Assembly: GCA_964526295.1 (NCBI GenBank)
Contig: CAZGKW010000024.1
Span: 8,764 to 72,763, forward strand
Direction: 5' to 3'
Length of the DNA stretch: 64,000 nucleotides
From: CAZGKW01 sp964526295
GTDB lineage: Bacteria > Planctomycetota > Phycisphaerae > FEN-1346
The notes under the pieces: model-generated
Seen by the model: the letters and a program-made list of their open reading frames with translations, nothing else
Database searches by the model: none
Told to the model about the DNA's origin: nothing
Made by a program: the position numbers and the translations under genes
Shown here: one piece after another, positions 1 through 8,752 of the stretch
How the letters are laid out: each line of letters starts with the position of its first letter
How positions within the stretch are numbered: position 1 is the first letter of the stretch

Positions 1-2953
1 CGAGGACGTCCTGGAGGCGTCGTTCAAGCGGATTCCGGGCGTCAGCCGCGTGGCCGTCTTCGGCGGCCGGGAGCGCGTCGTCCAGGCCACCTACGACCCC
101 TACGCCCTGGTCGCCTATCAACTGACGCCCACCCAGGTGGCGGGCATCCTGGCCGCCGAGAACGAGAACACCCGCGGCGGACGGATCGACGAAGCGAAGA
201 ACCGATGGGTCGTCCGCACCGTGGGCGAGTACCGCACCGCCGCCGACGTCGAGAACGTCATCCTCCGCCGGCCCGGCACGCCGGACGTCCGCCTCGGCGA
301 GTTCCTCGAGGTCGACCAGTTCCGCTACAAGGACGCCGAGGCCCACGTCCGGATCGACGGCCGCCGCGGTGTCGTCTTCGCCGTCTACAAGAAGACCGGC
401 CAGAACGTCGTCGGGATCATGAAGGGTGAGGGCGGTGTCTACGACACGGTCGGCGATCTCAACGACGAGCTGGCCCTCCAAAAGATGCGGCTCGAGGTCG
501 CTTACGACGAATCGCAATACATCGACCGGAGCATCGACCAGCTCCAGGAGAACCTCGTTTACTGCGTGATCCTGGCCTCGGCCGTCCTGGTGTTCTTCCT
601 CCGCAACTGGCGGGCCATCCTGACGATCGTCGTCACGATCCCCATCGCGTTCGTGGCGACGTTCATCTTCCTGTGGGCCCTCGGGCGGACGTTGAACGTC
701 GTCAGCCTGGCCGGCCTGGCGTTCGCCATCGGCATGCTGGTCGACAACGCCATCGTCGTGCTGGAGAACGTCTACCGGCACCGGCAGATGGGCAAGAGCG
801 CCGCCCAGGCCGCCCTCGACGGGGCCCGCGAAGTCTGGGGCGCCGTCCTGGCCGCCACCTTGACCACCGTCGCCGTCTTTGTCCCCATCCTTCTCATTCG
901 AGAGGAGGCCGGACAGCTCTTCAGCGACATCGCCCTGGCCGTCGCCATCAGCGTCTCGCTGTCGCTGGCCGTCTCGGTGACCGTGATCCCCATGCTCACG
1001 GCCCGCATCCTGAAGACCGAGGCCGACCGCCGGAAACGCCGCGCCGGCGGCGACGAGGCACCGGACGCGGAGGCCGACGAGGAGATACGGGCCGTCCTGG
1101 AGGGGCCTGCCGAGGAGCTCCGCGATAGCGAGGGCCTGATGGAGGAGCCACGCCAGGAGCGGTACGGGGGCCGCGGGGAGGTCGTCCCGGAGGCGCCCGA
1201 GCGGTCCTGGTTCGCCTACCTCTTCCTGTTCGGCTGGCTGGGGGACGCCGTCAAGACCGTTCTGGTGGGCCTGACGGCATGGCTCCAGCGGGGCGTCATC
1301 CGGCGGCTGGCGGCGGCGATCCTCATCCTGGGCGTCTTCGGCGTCGCCCTCGTCGTCTTCTACCGGATCACCCCCCCGACCTACCTGCCGAAGGGCAACC
1401 GCAACTTCGTCCTGGGCTTCGTCAACACCGAAGCGGGGGCGAGCGTCGAGCACAACCTCCAGATCGCCAAAGACCTCGAAAGCCGGGTCCTGAAGCTGCC
1501 GGGCGTGGAGCGGTTCTTCATCGTCAGCCTCGCCGACCGCGTCTTCTTCGGGGCCCGGGCCGCCGACGCCGACGAGGCCCGCGGCCTGGCCGAACGGATC
1601 CAGGCGGCGGTCGGCAGCCGGCCGCCCCCGTTCATTCCGCAGCAGTATCGCCAGGCCTGGTTCGACCGGAACGAGCAGTATCTGCGCGAGCCCATCGCCG
1701 GCGTCACGATCTTCGCGGACCAGGTCGGTCTGTTCCAGCGCCGCGGGACGATCGGCGGCCAGACCATCCTCATCACCGTCCGCGGCGACAGCATCAAGAA
1801 GCTCTACGACATCGGCGATGCCATTCAGGAGGACCTCGGCACGCTGCCCGGCGTCTTTTTCGTCAATCCCTCCTACAAACTGGGCAACTGGGAGCTCCAG
1901 CCCACCGTCGACCGGCAGCGGGCCGCCGACGTCGGCCTGACGGCCCGTGAGGTCGGTTTCGCCGTCGGGTCGCTTATCACCGGTTTCAAGGTGGCCGACT
2001 TCCGGGAGGCGGACGGCAACGAGCTGGACCTGGTGCTCCGCGGCCACGACCGGTATCGCGAGCACATCGAGGTTCTCGAGACGGTCCCGCTGTGGACCTC
2101 CAGGGGCCGGCCCGTCACCGTGGGCCAGGTCGCCCCGGTCCAGCCCGCCGAAGGCATCAACGTCATCGAGCACACCGAGCAGCAGCGGAGCGTCAGCCTG
2201 GAGGTGGCCCTCGTCGAAGGCGCCGCCGTCGGCAACGTGACCCGCCAGGTCCGGGAGGAGGTGGTCGCCGGCCTGCGGGTCGACGGGACCATCCCGCCGG
2301 ACTACTTCGTGGACCTTCGCGGCCAGGCTCGCGAGCTCGACCGGATGCTGGAGGAGCTTGGCGGGAGCCTCCTGCTGGCTCTGATCATCGTGTATCTATT
2401 GATGGCGGCCCTTTTCGAGAGCTTCGCCTATCCGCTGGTGATCATGCTGAGCGTGCCGCTGGCCATCGTGGGCGGGTTCCTCATGTTCTATGCCGTGCTG
2501 TTCTACAACGTGCTGGTCCTGGAGATCCCCCCGCCGCAGCTCGACGTCGTGACGATGCTGGGCTTTGTCATCATGATCGGCATCATCGTCAACAACGCCA
2601 TCCTGGTGGTGGCCCAGGCCCTGAACTTCCACCGCGACGAGGGGCTCGAGATCAAGGAGGCGATCGTCGCCAGCGTCGAGAGCCGCATCCGCCCCATCTT
2701 CATGAGCACCCTGACGAGCATCCTCGGCATGCTGCCGCTGGTGCTGATCCCCGGTCCCGGGAGCGAGCTGTACCAGGGCCTCGGGGCCGTGGTCGTGGGC
2801 GGCCTGGCGGTCTCGACCGTCTTTACGTTGATTCTGACGCCGGTTTTGTTTAGCTTGGCCTTCGGCATCACGGAGCGTTTGCGGGCGTTGGCGATCCGGC
2901 TGGGCATCATCGTGGCGCCGGAGGAGCAGCCGGCCGAGCTGGTCGGCAAGTAG
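1..2953 (+). CDS. RND-family efflux transporter permease, 5' end outside window
   Basis: This is an inner-membrane proton-driven pump subunit of the AcrB/MdtB type. The frame is already open from base 2, so the N terminus (first helix and part of the first porter lobe) is missing; about 983 residues remain, against roughly 1,030-1,050 for whole family members. Visible landmarks are the RIPGVSRV porter segment at the window edge, the TM4 proton-relay motif GMLVDNAIVVLENV (bases ~735-775, with Asp then Asn where AcrB has Asp-Asp), and the C-terminal helix bundle with MLGFVIMIGIIVNNAILVV (~2557-2610). A charged linker of about 65 residues (~1015-1215), rich in Arg and Glu, lies between the two halves and is longer than usual. 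The membrane-fusion partner would be upstream, outside the window. Substrate cannot be inferred. Confidence 0.93.
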   Translation, partial: EDVLEASFKRIPGVSRVAVFGGRERVVQATYDPYALVAYQLTPTQVAGILAAENENTRGGRIDEAKNRWVVRTVGEYRTAADVENVILRRPGTPDVRLGEFLEVDQFRYKDAEAHVRIDGRRGVVFAVYKKTGQNVVGIMKGEGGVYDTVGDLNDELALQKMRLEVAYDESQYIDRSIDQLQENLVYCVILASAVLVFFLRNWRAILTIVVTIPIAFVATFIFLWALGRTLNVVSLAGLAFAIGMLVDNAIVVLENVYRHRQMGKSAAQAALDGAREVWGAVLAATLTTVAVFVPILLIREEAGQLFSDIALAVAISVSLSLAVSVTVIPMLTARILKTEADRRKRRAGGDEAPDAEADEEIRAVLEGPAEELRDSEGLMEEPRQERYGGRGEVVPEAPERSWFAYLFLFGWLGDAVKTVLVGLTAWLQRGVIRRLAAAILILGVFGVALVVFYRITPPTYLPKGNRNFVLGFVNTEAGASVEHNLQIAKDLESRVLKLPGVERFFIVSLADRVFFGARAADADEARGLAERIQAAVGSRPPPFIPQQYRQAWFDRNEQYLREPIAGVTIFADQVGLFQRRGTIGGQTILITVRGDSIKKLYDIGDAIQEDLGTLPGVFFVNPSYKLGNWELQPTVDRQRAADVGLTAREVGFAVGSLITGFKVADFREADGNELDLVLRGHDRYREHIEVLETVPLWTSRGRPVTVGQVAPVQPAEGINVIEHTEQQRSVSLEVALVEGAAVGNVTRQVREEVVAGLRVDGTIPPDYFVDLRGQARELDRMLEELGGSLLLALIIVYLLMAALFESFAYPLVIMLSVPLAIVGGFLMFYAVLFYNVLVLEIPPPQLDVVTMLGFVIMIGIIVNNAILVVAQALNFHRDEGLEIKEAIVASVESRIRPIFMSTLTSILGMLPLVLIPGPGSELYQGLGAVVVGGLAVSTVFTLILTPVLFSLAFGITERLRALAIRLGIIVAPEEQPAELVGK

Positions 2954-2992
2954 CGGTCCCCGCGCCGCGCCCGGGCAGCCCGCGGAGGTCGA

Positions 2993-3592
2993 ATGGCCCC
3001 CAAGACCGCAAGCGACGAAGACCTCATGCATCGCTTGCAGCGCTCCCGCGACGAGGAGGCCTTCAACCAGCTCTTCGCCCGCTACCGCGGGCCGATCACG
3101 AGCTACGTCTATCGCCTGATCGGCCGGCGCGCCGATGCCGAGGGCCTCGCCCAGGAGGCCTTCCTCCGCGTCCTCCAGAAGGCCGACCGGTACCAGTATC
3201 CCCGCCGGTTCAGCACGTGGTTCTATACCATCGCCCGGAACCTGGCGACCGACTTCCTGAAGAAGAAGCGGGCCATCGTCCCGGACGATTTCCAGGGCCT
3301 GTCGGAGGCGGCCCTCGGACCGGCCGAGCCCGAAGCCGAGGACCGTGCCGCCCATCGCGAGGACCTGGAGCGCATGGCCGAGGCCCTCCACCGCCTCCCC
3401 CTGCCGTACCGCGAAGTGGTGGTCCTGCGGGCCCTTCAGGGCCTGTCGTATCGCGAGATCGCGTCGATCGTCGACTGCCCGGAGTCGACGGCCCGCAGCC
3501 GCATGGACTACGGCCTGGACTACCTGCGGAAATGCCTCCGCCGGCCGCATTTCGCAAAAAAATCCGAAGATTCGGACAAAGTCGGGGGTTAG
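2993..3592 (+). CDS. RNA polymerase sigma factor, ECF family
   Basis: A 199-residue sigma-70 family protein of extracytoplasmic-function size. Region 2 is visible as the stretch from EAFNQLFARYRGPITSYVYR to STWFYTIARNLATDFLKKK, and region 4 as LPLPYREVVVLRALQGLSYREIA followed by an HTH that reads CPESTARSRMDYGLDYLRK. The usual Asp-Asp of region 2.2 is replaced by AEGLAQEAFLRV. It is followed after 140 bases by a membrane protein with an anti-sigma zinc motif, so the two form a probable sigma/anti-sigma pair. It starts 40 bases after the RND pump on the same strand, which makes the pump a possible regulatory target, but that is inference. Confidence 0.92.
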   Translation: MAPKTASDEDLMHRLQRSRDEEAFNQLFARYRGPITSYVYRLIGRRADAEGLAQEAFLRVLQKADRYQYPRRFSTWFYTIARNLATDFLKKKRAIVPDDFQGLSEAALGPAEPEAEDRAAHREDLERMAEALHRLPLPYREVVVLRALQGLSYREIASIVDCPESTARSRMDYGLDYLRKCLRRPHFAKKSEDSDKVGG

Positions 3593-3605
3593 TCGTATAA
3601 AAGGA

Positions 3606-3625
3606 CGAGCCGTTCGGACGGCTCG
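3606..3625 (+). repeat. Perfect hairpin between sigma and anti-sigma genes
   Basis: The arms CGAGCCGT and ACGGCTCG enclose the tetraloop TCGG in the 140-base gap after the ECF sigma gene. There is no T-run, so it is not a classic intrinsic terminator; it may protect the transcript end or attenuate the downstream gene. Confidence 0.5.
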
Positions 3626-3732
3626 CTGAAGGCGGGGAACGGAGCGACACGTCGGCTTCCCCGCGACCGGGTCCGAGCGATTCGGGGTCCGGCACTTAAC
3701 GGTGAGGATCGCCGGGCAGAAAGCCTATCCCC

Positions 3733-5505
3733 ATGGACTGTCCACGCACCCATGAATGGTACGAGCTGGAGCGCGGCCGGGCCCCGCGCGACGACGCCGA
3801 GCGGCTTCGCCGCCACGGCGCCGAGTGCGACGGCTGCCGGCAGGCCGGCGACGAGCTGCGGACCGTCGCGGCGGCCCTCGAGCTGCTGGCCCCCGCCACC
3901 CGGGCCGATCTGTCGGCCCAGGGGGAGGAGTCGCTCCGCCGCAGGGCCCGCGTCCACGGCCTTCTGGGCAAGCCCCTGAAGGCCCCCCGGGTCGTCCGGT
4001 TCCCCCGGCGGGTGCTGCCGCTGGCGGCCGCCGCGGTCGCCGCCGCCATCTTCATCGCCATCGCGTTCCAGTGGGTGGCGATCCTGGATGGTGATCGTCC
4101 CGATGGGGCGCTCGGACGGCTCATGGGCCGGATGGACGAGGTCGCCGCGGCCGAGGACCTGCTCGGCCTGTCGCCACTGGCCCGCGCCGCTGTCTCGGAG
4201 GAGCTGGCGACGGCCGAGCCGGCCGCCGACCGGCTGAACGATCTGCTCCTGGTGGCCTACATCACGGGCCGGCCTCGCGAGGACCGCCAGGTCGACGATG
4301 TACGGTTCCTCCTGGAGGGCGTGCACGAGCGGCGCGAGGCCGTCGCTTCGCGGCATGCCGGGTGGATGCCTCCCCTGGCGTGGGCTGTTCCCCTGGCCGT
4401 GGCCGCGCCGGCGACGGATGGGCCGCCCGCCCGGGCCGCCATCCTCCGCGGCGACTATCGGGCCGCCCTGGAGCGGCTGCCGACCGACGGGTCGGCCGCC
4501 GTCGAGCGGGCCTGGTGCCTGGAGATGCTGGGCCGGTCGGACGAGGCCGCCGTAGCCCTGGCCGGGTCCCTCGACGCCGACGCGATGGCCCGGGGCGTCT
4601 CGGCCCACCTGGCGCTGGAGGCGGACAAGGTCGTCGAGGCCCTCGCCGAATTTGAGACGATGGCCCGGCAGGACGACCGCTACTGGTTCGCCGCGGGCTA
4701 CGTCTGCCGATACGAGCGGGCCGACATGCGCGGGGCGGGCGCCCGGTTCAGCCGGGTCGGCGACCGGCGGATCGCGGCCTACGTGGCCGAGGAGTTCGCC
4801 ACGGAGCTGGCCCTCGCGCAGAGCGACCTGCGGCGGGTCGTCCTGGAGGACTTCGAGGGCTACGACCTCGGCGAACCGAAGGACTGGGTCCTCGTCGAGA
4901 CCCGCGGCGAGCAGTTCCGCGTCGTGCCGGTGCCCGACGGCAAGGCCCTCCAGCTCGATCAGATGGGCCGGTCCGGGGCCGAGGTCCTGACCGGCAGTCC
5001 GTTCGGGGCCGATTACACGCTCAGCTTCGATTTCGTCATCGTGGACCACGAAGGCGGGTACGCGCTGGCCGCGGCGGCCTATCGGCGGGAGGACCACACC
5101 GGCTACGCCCTGGAGCTCTCGCCGAACCGGTTGCGGCTCGTCAAGCAGTTCGCCTCCAGCACTCGGGTCGGCACGGGCACGTATGCCCGGCCGGAGCGGC
5201 TGCTGGTTGCGCCGCTCGAGGCCGCCGCCAGCCTCCGCGAGCCGTTCGAAAAGGGCACGTGGCACACCATGAAGCTCCGCGTCCAGCGGACGGAGCGGGG
5301 GGTGGGCCTGGCCGGCAAGGTCTGGCCGCGGGCCAAGGTCGAGCCGCCTGGTTGGCAGGTCGTCTGGACCGATGCCGGGCAGGCCGGTGACCCCCTGGCC
5401 GGCGGGCTGGCGGGCCTCCAGGCCAGCCGGGCACGCGTCGTCGTCGACAACCTCACCATCGCCCGCAACGTGACCAGCGACACGCCTGTGCCGACCCAGC
5501 GGTGA
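3733..5505 (+). CDS. Membrane anti-sigma factor with large extracytoplasmic region
   Basis: 590 residues. The N-terminal cytoplasmic part carries Cys3, His28, Cys32 and Cys35 (H-x3-C-x2-C), the zinc-binding anti-sigma (ZAS) signature. A single membrane helix follows at about residues 92-117 (RVLPLAAAAVAAAIFIAIAF). The middle is helical and repetitive in composition, perhaps TPR-like. The C-terminal ~200 residues begin at VVLEDFEGYDLGEPKDW and look like a beta-sandwich of the laminin-G/DUF1080 kind (inference from pattern). The arrangement suggests a cell-surface sensor that holds the ECF sigma factor encoded just upstream. The gene ends in a 4-base GTGA overlap with the sulfatase remnant. Partner and signal are unknown. 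Confidence 0.75.
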   Translation: MDCPRTHEWYELERGRAPRDDAERLRRHGAECDGCRQAGDELRTVAAALELLAPATRADLSAQGEESLRRRARVHGLLGKPLKAPRVVRFPRRVLPLAAAAVAAAIFIAIAFQWVAILDGDRPDGALGRLMGRMDEVAAAEDLLGLSPLARAAVSEELATAEPAADRLNDLLLVAYITGRPREDRQVDDVRFLLEGVHERREAVASRHAGWMPPLAWAVPLAVAAPATDGPPARAAILRGDYRAALERLPTDGSAAVERAWCLEMLGRSDEAAVALAGSLDADAMARGVSAHLALEADKVVEALAEFETMARQDDRYWFAAGYVCRYERADMRGAGARFSRVGDRRIAAYVAEEFATELALAQSDLRRVVLEDFEGYDLGEPKDWVLVETRGEQFRVVPVPDGKALQLDQMGRSGAEVLTGSPFGADYTLSFDFVIVDHEGGYALAAAAYRREDHTGYALELSPNRLRLVKQFASSTRVGTGTYARPERLLVAPLEAAASLREPFEKGTWHTMKLRVQRTERGVGLAGKVWPRAKVEPPGWQVVWTDAGQAGDPLAGGLAGLQASRARVVVDNLTIARNVTSDTPVPTQR

Positions 5506-6018
5506 GGCCGACGAACTCCTACCCTCGCGTCGCTTCGGCGCGCCGCGATTTCTTCCGCCGGGCAGCAGGCGCGGCGGCCGTCGGCGCGCTCGGCGGCCCC
5601 GTCTCCAGACTGTCCGCCGCACCTTCCGCCGGTCCGGATGGAGCCCGGCGAATCAGACGCGACGGCCATCTCGCTCGGCGTCATGCCGACGCTTCTTGAG
5701 TTCGCGGGCGCTTCGGTGCCGGAGGGGCATACGCTCGACGGGACCAGCCTGGCGCGGCTGCTCACCGAAGGCCGGCCGCTGCCGGATCGGACGCTCTTCT
5801 GGGGGTACCAGGGCGCCCAAGCCATGCGGGACGGGGCGTGGAAACTGATCACGGGCGGCGACAGAGTGGGCGAGGGACTCTACAACCTGGCGGAAGACGT
5901 TGCCGAGAAGCACGACCTCGCGAAGGGCGAGCCGGACCGCACCCGGCGGATGCGCGAGGCCATCGAGGCCTGGCGCCGGGACGTCGCCGCCGGTGCGACC
6001 GTTCAGCCGACCGCGTGA
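5502..6018 (+). pseudogene. Gutted sulfatase: Tat signal joined to C-terminal fragment
   Basis: The 5' part reads a twin-arginine signal peptide (RRDFFRRAAGAAAVGALG) in one frame from a GTG at 5502. From about 5638 another frame reads a typical sulfatase C-terminal segment (GVMPTLLEFAGASVPEGHTL, then LFWGYQGAQAMRDGAWKLI, then YNLAEDVAEKHDLA) ending at 6018. The entire catalytic domain, including the C-x-P-x-R formylglycine site, is absent, and the two ends are in different frames. The simplest reading is an internal deletion of about 1 kb with a frameshift junction near 5620-5660. A functional sulfatase cannot be made. The first codon overlaps the stop of the anti-sigma gene. Confidence 0.8.
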
Positions 6019-6036
6019 CCGCAGGCCACGCGGCCG

Positions 6037-7401
6037 TCAGCGCCCGAAGAAGGTCGTGGCCGAACCCGGCGGGGCGGCGTAGTCGAGGCGCCCGCCCGTC
6101 GCCGCGAACGTGCCCAGCGGGACGTAGTGCTCGACCGGTGCCGTCCGCCACGCCTCGAACGCTTCGCTCTCCGTCCCCGTCACGGTGATCGCCACGTCCT
6201 TCGCCTCGCCGCCCGTGTTGATGACGACGAGGGCGTCGGGGTGGTCTGTTGCGGCCCGCCCGAACGCAATGAGGCCGACGTCGGCGTCATTCGAGGCGGC
6301 CTCGCACACGCTCATGCCGGGCTGCCCCGCTCGCGAGACCTGCTTGTAGAAGTGGTAGCCGGGCGTGACCTCGTACCCGCCGCGGCCGCCGACGCGGAAC
6401 GCCGTCCCGGGGTTCGGATCGCCGCCGATCCACTTGCCCACCCACTGGATGCACGCCCACGGGATGCAGGCGTTGACCGTCGTCACGCAGATCTGGCGGC
6501 GGATGTCATCGACGAAGTCGGCGTCCATGCGGCCCCAGCTCATCGACGTGGTCCATGCGTGGAGCTCGGGCCGCCGCGCCCGCACGAGGTCGACGCCCCG
6601 ACTGTCGTGGCCCCCGAAGCCGTGACTGGTGATCAGGCCCAGGGGGGCGAGCGCTTCGGGGCCCGAGGCGATGGCCTCGGCGTAGCCCCAGTCGGCGAAG
6701 CGGGCCCACAGGGTCGTCTCGCCCGGCGCGACGCCGACGTCCGTCAGGCCCTGTCGGTCGAGCTCGGCCCGGACGAGCTTGATGAATTCGACGACCTGCT
6801 CGGGCGGCCAGTAGAGGTTGTAGTCGTGCTCTCGGCCGCCGGGCCCGCGGCCGTCCTCCGGCCACCGGCCGCGGTCCTCGCCCTCGTTGTGGAGCGAGAC
6901 GTACCGGACCGGGATGCCCTCTTCGTGGCGGAGGCACCGGGCCCAGTCGACGAGGTAGCGGGCCAGGTCGGCCTTGCGGGCCGGGTCGAAGTCGCGGCCG
7001 CGGACGGTCCTTTGCTTCGTGGCCCAGGCCGGCGGGCCATAGAGGGTGACGATCGTGTCGAGATCACCGCCCCGGGCGCGGGTCCGCTCGAGGCCCTCGC
7101 GGGCGAAGGTGCGCATCCACCTGGTCGTCGTCTCGTGGTCGAACGGGCCGCCCGGCTCGGCCTGGTGCCAGGGGTCGAGGAACATCTTGAGGACGCCCGG
7201 CCTGAGGCCCTCGTCGCCGAAGATGAGGTCGAGGACCTCCTGCCGCCGGGCCTCCGGGAGCGTGCTGAGGCCGCCGTATTCCTGGGGATCGGCGGCGTAG
7301 TCGCGGGTCTGGGCGGCCTCGACGTAGTTGACGCCGAAGCCGTCCCACGGCCTGACAGGCTTCGAGAAGTCGACGTGCGATTCGGGCATCGTGCGCCCCA
7401 C
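6037..7401 (-). CDS. Clan GH-A (GH30-like) glycoside hydrolase family protein
   Basis: 454 residues with no export signal that I can see. The opening DFSKPVRPWDGFGVNYVEAA and the segment YVSLHNEGED (acid/base Glu at about residue 173) fit the TIM-barrel glycosidases of clan A, closest in feel to GH30; a small beta domain forms the C terminus, as in GH30. Where the nucleophile Glu is expected, about 110 residues further on, the sequence reads HAWTTSMSWG with no Glu, so hydrolytic activity is in doubt. GTG/ATG choices at 7401 and 7389 are both possible. It converges with the sulfatase remnant; both are typical of planctomycete polysaccharide use. Substrate unknown. Confidence 0.7.
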   Translation of the reverse strand: MGRTMPESHVDFSKPVRPWDGFGVNYVEAAQTRDYAADPQEYGGLSTLPEARRQEVLDLIFGDEGLRPGVLKMFLDPWHQAEPGGPFDHETTTRWMRTFAREGLERTRARGGDLDTIVTLYGPPAWATKQRTVRGRDFDPARKADLARYLVDWARCLRHEEGIPVRYVSLHNEGEDRGRWPEDGRGPGGREHDYNLYWPPEQVVEFIKLVRAELDRQGLTDVGVAPGETTLWARFADWGYAEAIASGPEALAPLGLITSHGFGGHDSRGVDLVRARRPELHAWTTSMSWGRMDADFVDDIRRQICVTTVNACIPWACIQWVGKWIGGDPNPGTAFRVGGRGGYEVTPGYHFYKQVSRAGQPGMSVCEAASNDADVGLIAFGRAATDHPDALVVINTGGEAKDVAITVTGTESEAFEAWRTAPVEHYVPLGTFAATGGRLDYAAPPGSATTFFGR

Positions 7402-7454
7402 TACGAACCGGCCCGCGGGGGCGTGAGGGCCCTCGCACGCGGTACTGTAACGAG

Positions 7455-7474
7455 CCCGCCGCGGAAGCGGCGGG
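7455..7474 (-). repeat. GC hairpin downstream of amidohydrolase gene
   Basis: On the plus strand, 8-base arms CCCGCCGC and GCGGCGGG enclose GGAA. It lies 17 bases past the stop of the minus-strand amidohydrolase and could stabilise or end its transcript, but there is no following T-run on that strand. Confidence 0.45.
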
Positions 7475-7491
7475 TCACCCCTGGACGGGCC

Positions 7492-8265
7492 TCACTCTCC
7501 GTCCGCCAGTCCGAACAGCCGTGCGATGTTGCCTCCCATCACCAGCGCCCGTTGTTCATCGGTGATCGCGCCCTCCAGGAGTGCTTCGTAGCGGGCCTTC
7601 TCGGCGTGCATCAGGGCGAAGGGCGTGTCGCTGCCGAAGCACACGCGGTCGGCCCCGAGCCGCTCGATGGCCGCCAGGACCGGCCGATCGCGGACCGTGC
7701 TTCCGATCAGGGTCAGGTTCGGACACGCCTCGGCGAACTCGATGGCCGCACTTGTCAGGTCGGCGTGCCCCACGCCGCCCATGTGGACCACCAGGATCGG
7801 CAGGTCGGGGTACTTTCGCGCGACCTTCGCCGCGCGGAACGGGTGCGTCCGGTCGGGGGCGTCGGCCCCGACGTGGAAGGCGAGGACGCGGCCCGTGGCA
7901 GCGATGGCCTCGACGACCGGCAGCGACAGGTCCGGGTCGTCGATGTAGAACGAGTTCTGGGCCCCGTTCAGCTTGACGCCGAAGAAGCCGTACTCTTCGA
8001 CGCACCGGCGAACGGTCTCGATGGCTTCGGGAACGCCGAGGTTCGGGTCGGCCCATCCGAATCCCAGGATGCGGTCGGGGTGCTCCGTGGCGGCCCGGTG
8101 GACGTAGGCGTTGGCCTGGTCGGTCTCGCGGCGGTAGGGCGGCTGGAGCCACGTCACGGCCTTTTCGACCCCGGCCCGGTCCATCCGGCGAAGCAACTCG
8201 TCGATCCCGATGCCGACGCCGCCCTCCGGCGTCGGCGAGATGTGACAGTCCGCGTCGATGAGCAT
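7492..8265 (-). CDS. Amidohydrolase-2 family (ACMSD-like) metal-dependent hydrolase
   Basis: 257 residues forming a TIM-barrel hydrolase. The N terminus MLIDADCHISP matches the family's metal-binding start, though the usual D-x-H-x-H is reduced to D-x-D-C-H. Further on are VLAFHVGAD and LPILVVHMGGVGH, which supply strand-end His ligands, and the late Asp in RVCFGSDTPFAL. Such enzymes hydrolyse or decarboxylate small cyclic or aromatic acids; the substrate is not readable here. It lies 88 bases after the response-regulator gene on the same strand and may be co-transcribed with the two-component genes. Confidence 0.8.
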   Translation of the reverse strand: MLIDADCHISPTPEGGVGIGIDELLRRMDRAGVEKAVTWLQPPYRRETDQANAYVHRAATEHPDRILGFGWADPNLGVPEAIETVRRCVEEYGFFGVKLNGAQNSFYIDDPDLSLPVVEAIAATGRVLAFHVGADAPDRTHPFRAAKVARKYPDLPILVVHMGGVGHADLTSAAIEFAEACPNLTLIGSTVRDRPVLAAIERLGADRVCFGSDTPFALMHAEKARYEALLEGAITDEQRALVMGGNIARLFGLADGE

Positions 8266-8353
8266 GGCAGGGTCCTTTGAACGGCAAAGGCGCGGTCGGG
8301 CACGGCCGGCGCGCTGCCACTCGCGGCGCTACGTCTCGGGAGCCACGCCGTCC

Positions 8354-8752
8354 CTAACCGGCCTTGGCGAGCATCGAGGCGACCTTCGCCTTCAGGGCGT
8401 CGAGGTCGACGGGCTTCTCGAGGAACGCATCGACCGGAAGCCACACGTCGTCGATGTCGCCCGAGCCGAAGCCGAGGGGGAACTTCTGGTTGATCGCCGT
8501 CAGCATCAGCACGGGCACCGACCGGGCGGCGTCGATGTCTTCCCGCAGCTTCCGGGCGAACTTGAAGCCCGCCTGGTCGTCCTCCGGGAACATGACGTCC
8601 AGGACCATGAGGTCGGGCGCCCGCTCGCGGACGGCGGCCTCGGCCGACGGAATGTCGAGCTTCACCTCGACCTCGTGCCCGACGCTTCGGACCACCGTGG
8701 CGGCGGCGCCGGCGAAGTCCGCATCGTCGTCCACAATCATCACGTAAGCCAT
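8354..8752 (-). CDS. Single-domain response regulator (CheY-like)
   Basis: 132 residues comprising one receiver domain and no output domain. The acidic pair is in MIVDDDADF, the phosphorylated Asp in LMVLDVMFPEDD, the conserved Thr in VLMLTAINQ and the Lys in AFLEKPVDLD. Its start overlaps the end of the histidine kinase gene by 13 bases, so the two are translated together and surely form a pair. With no DNA-binding part, it must act through protein contact or pass phosphate on. Confidence 0.93.
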   Translation of the reverse strand: MAYVMIVDDDADFAGAAATVVRSVGHEVEVKLDIPSAEAAVRERAPDLMVLDVMFPEDDQAGFKFARKLREDIDAARSVPVLMLTAINQKFPLGFGSGDIDDVWLPVDAFLEKPVDLDALKAKVASMLAKAG

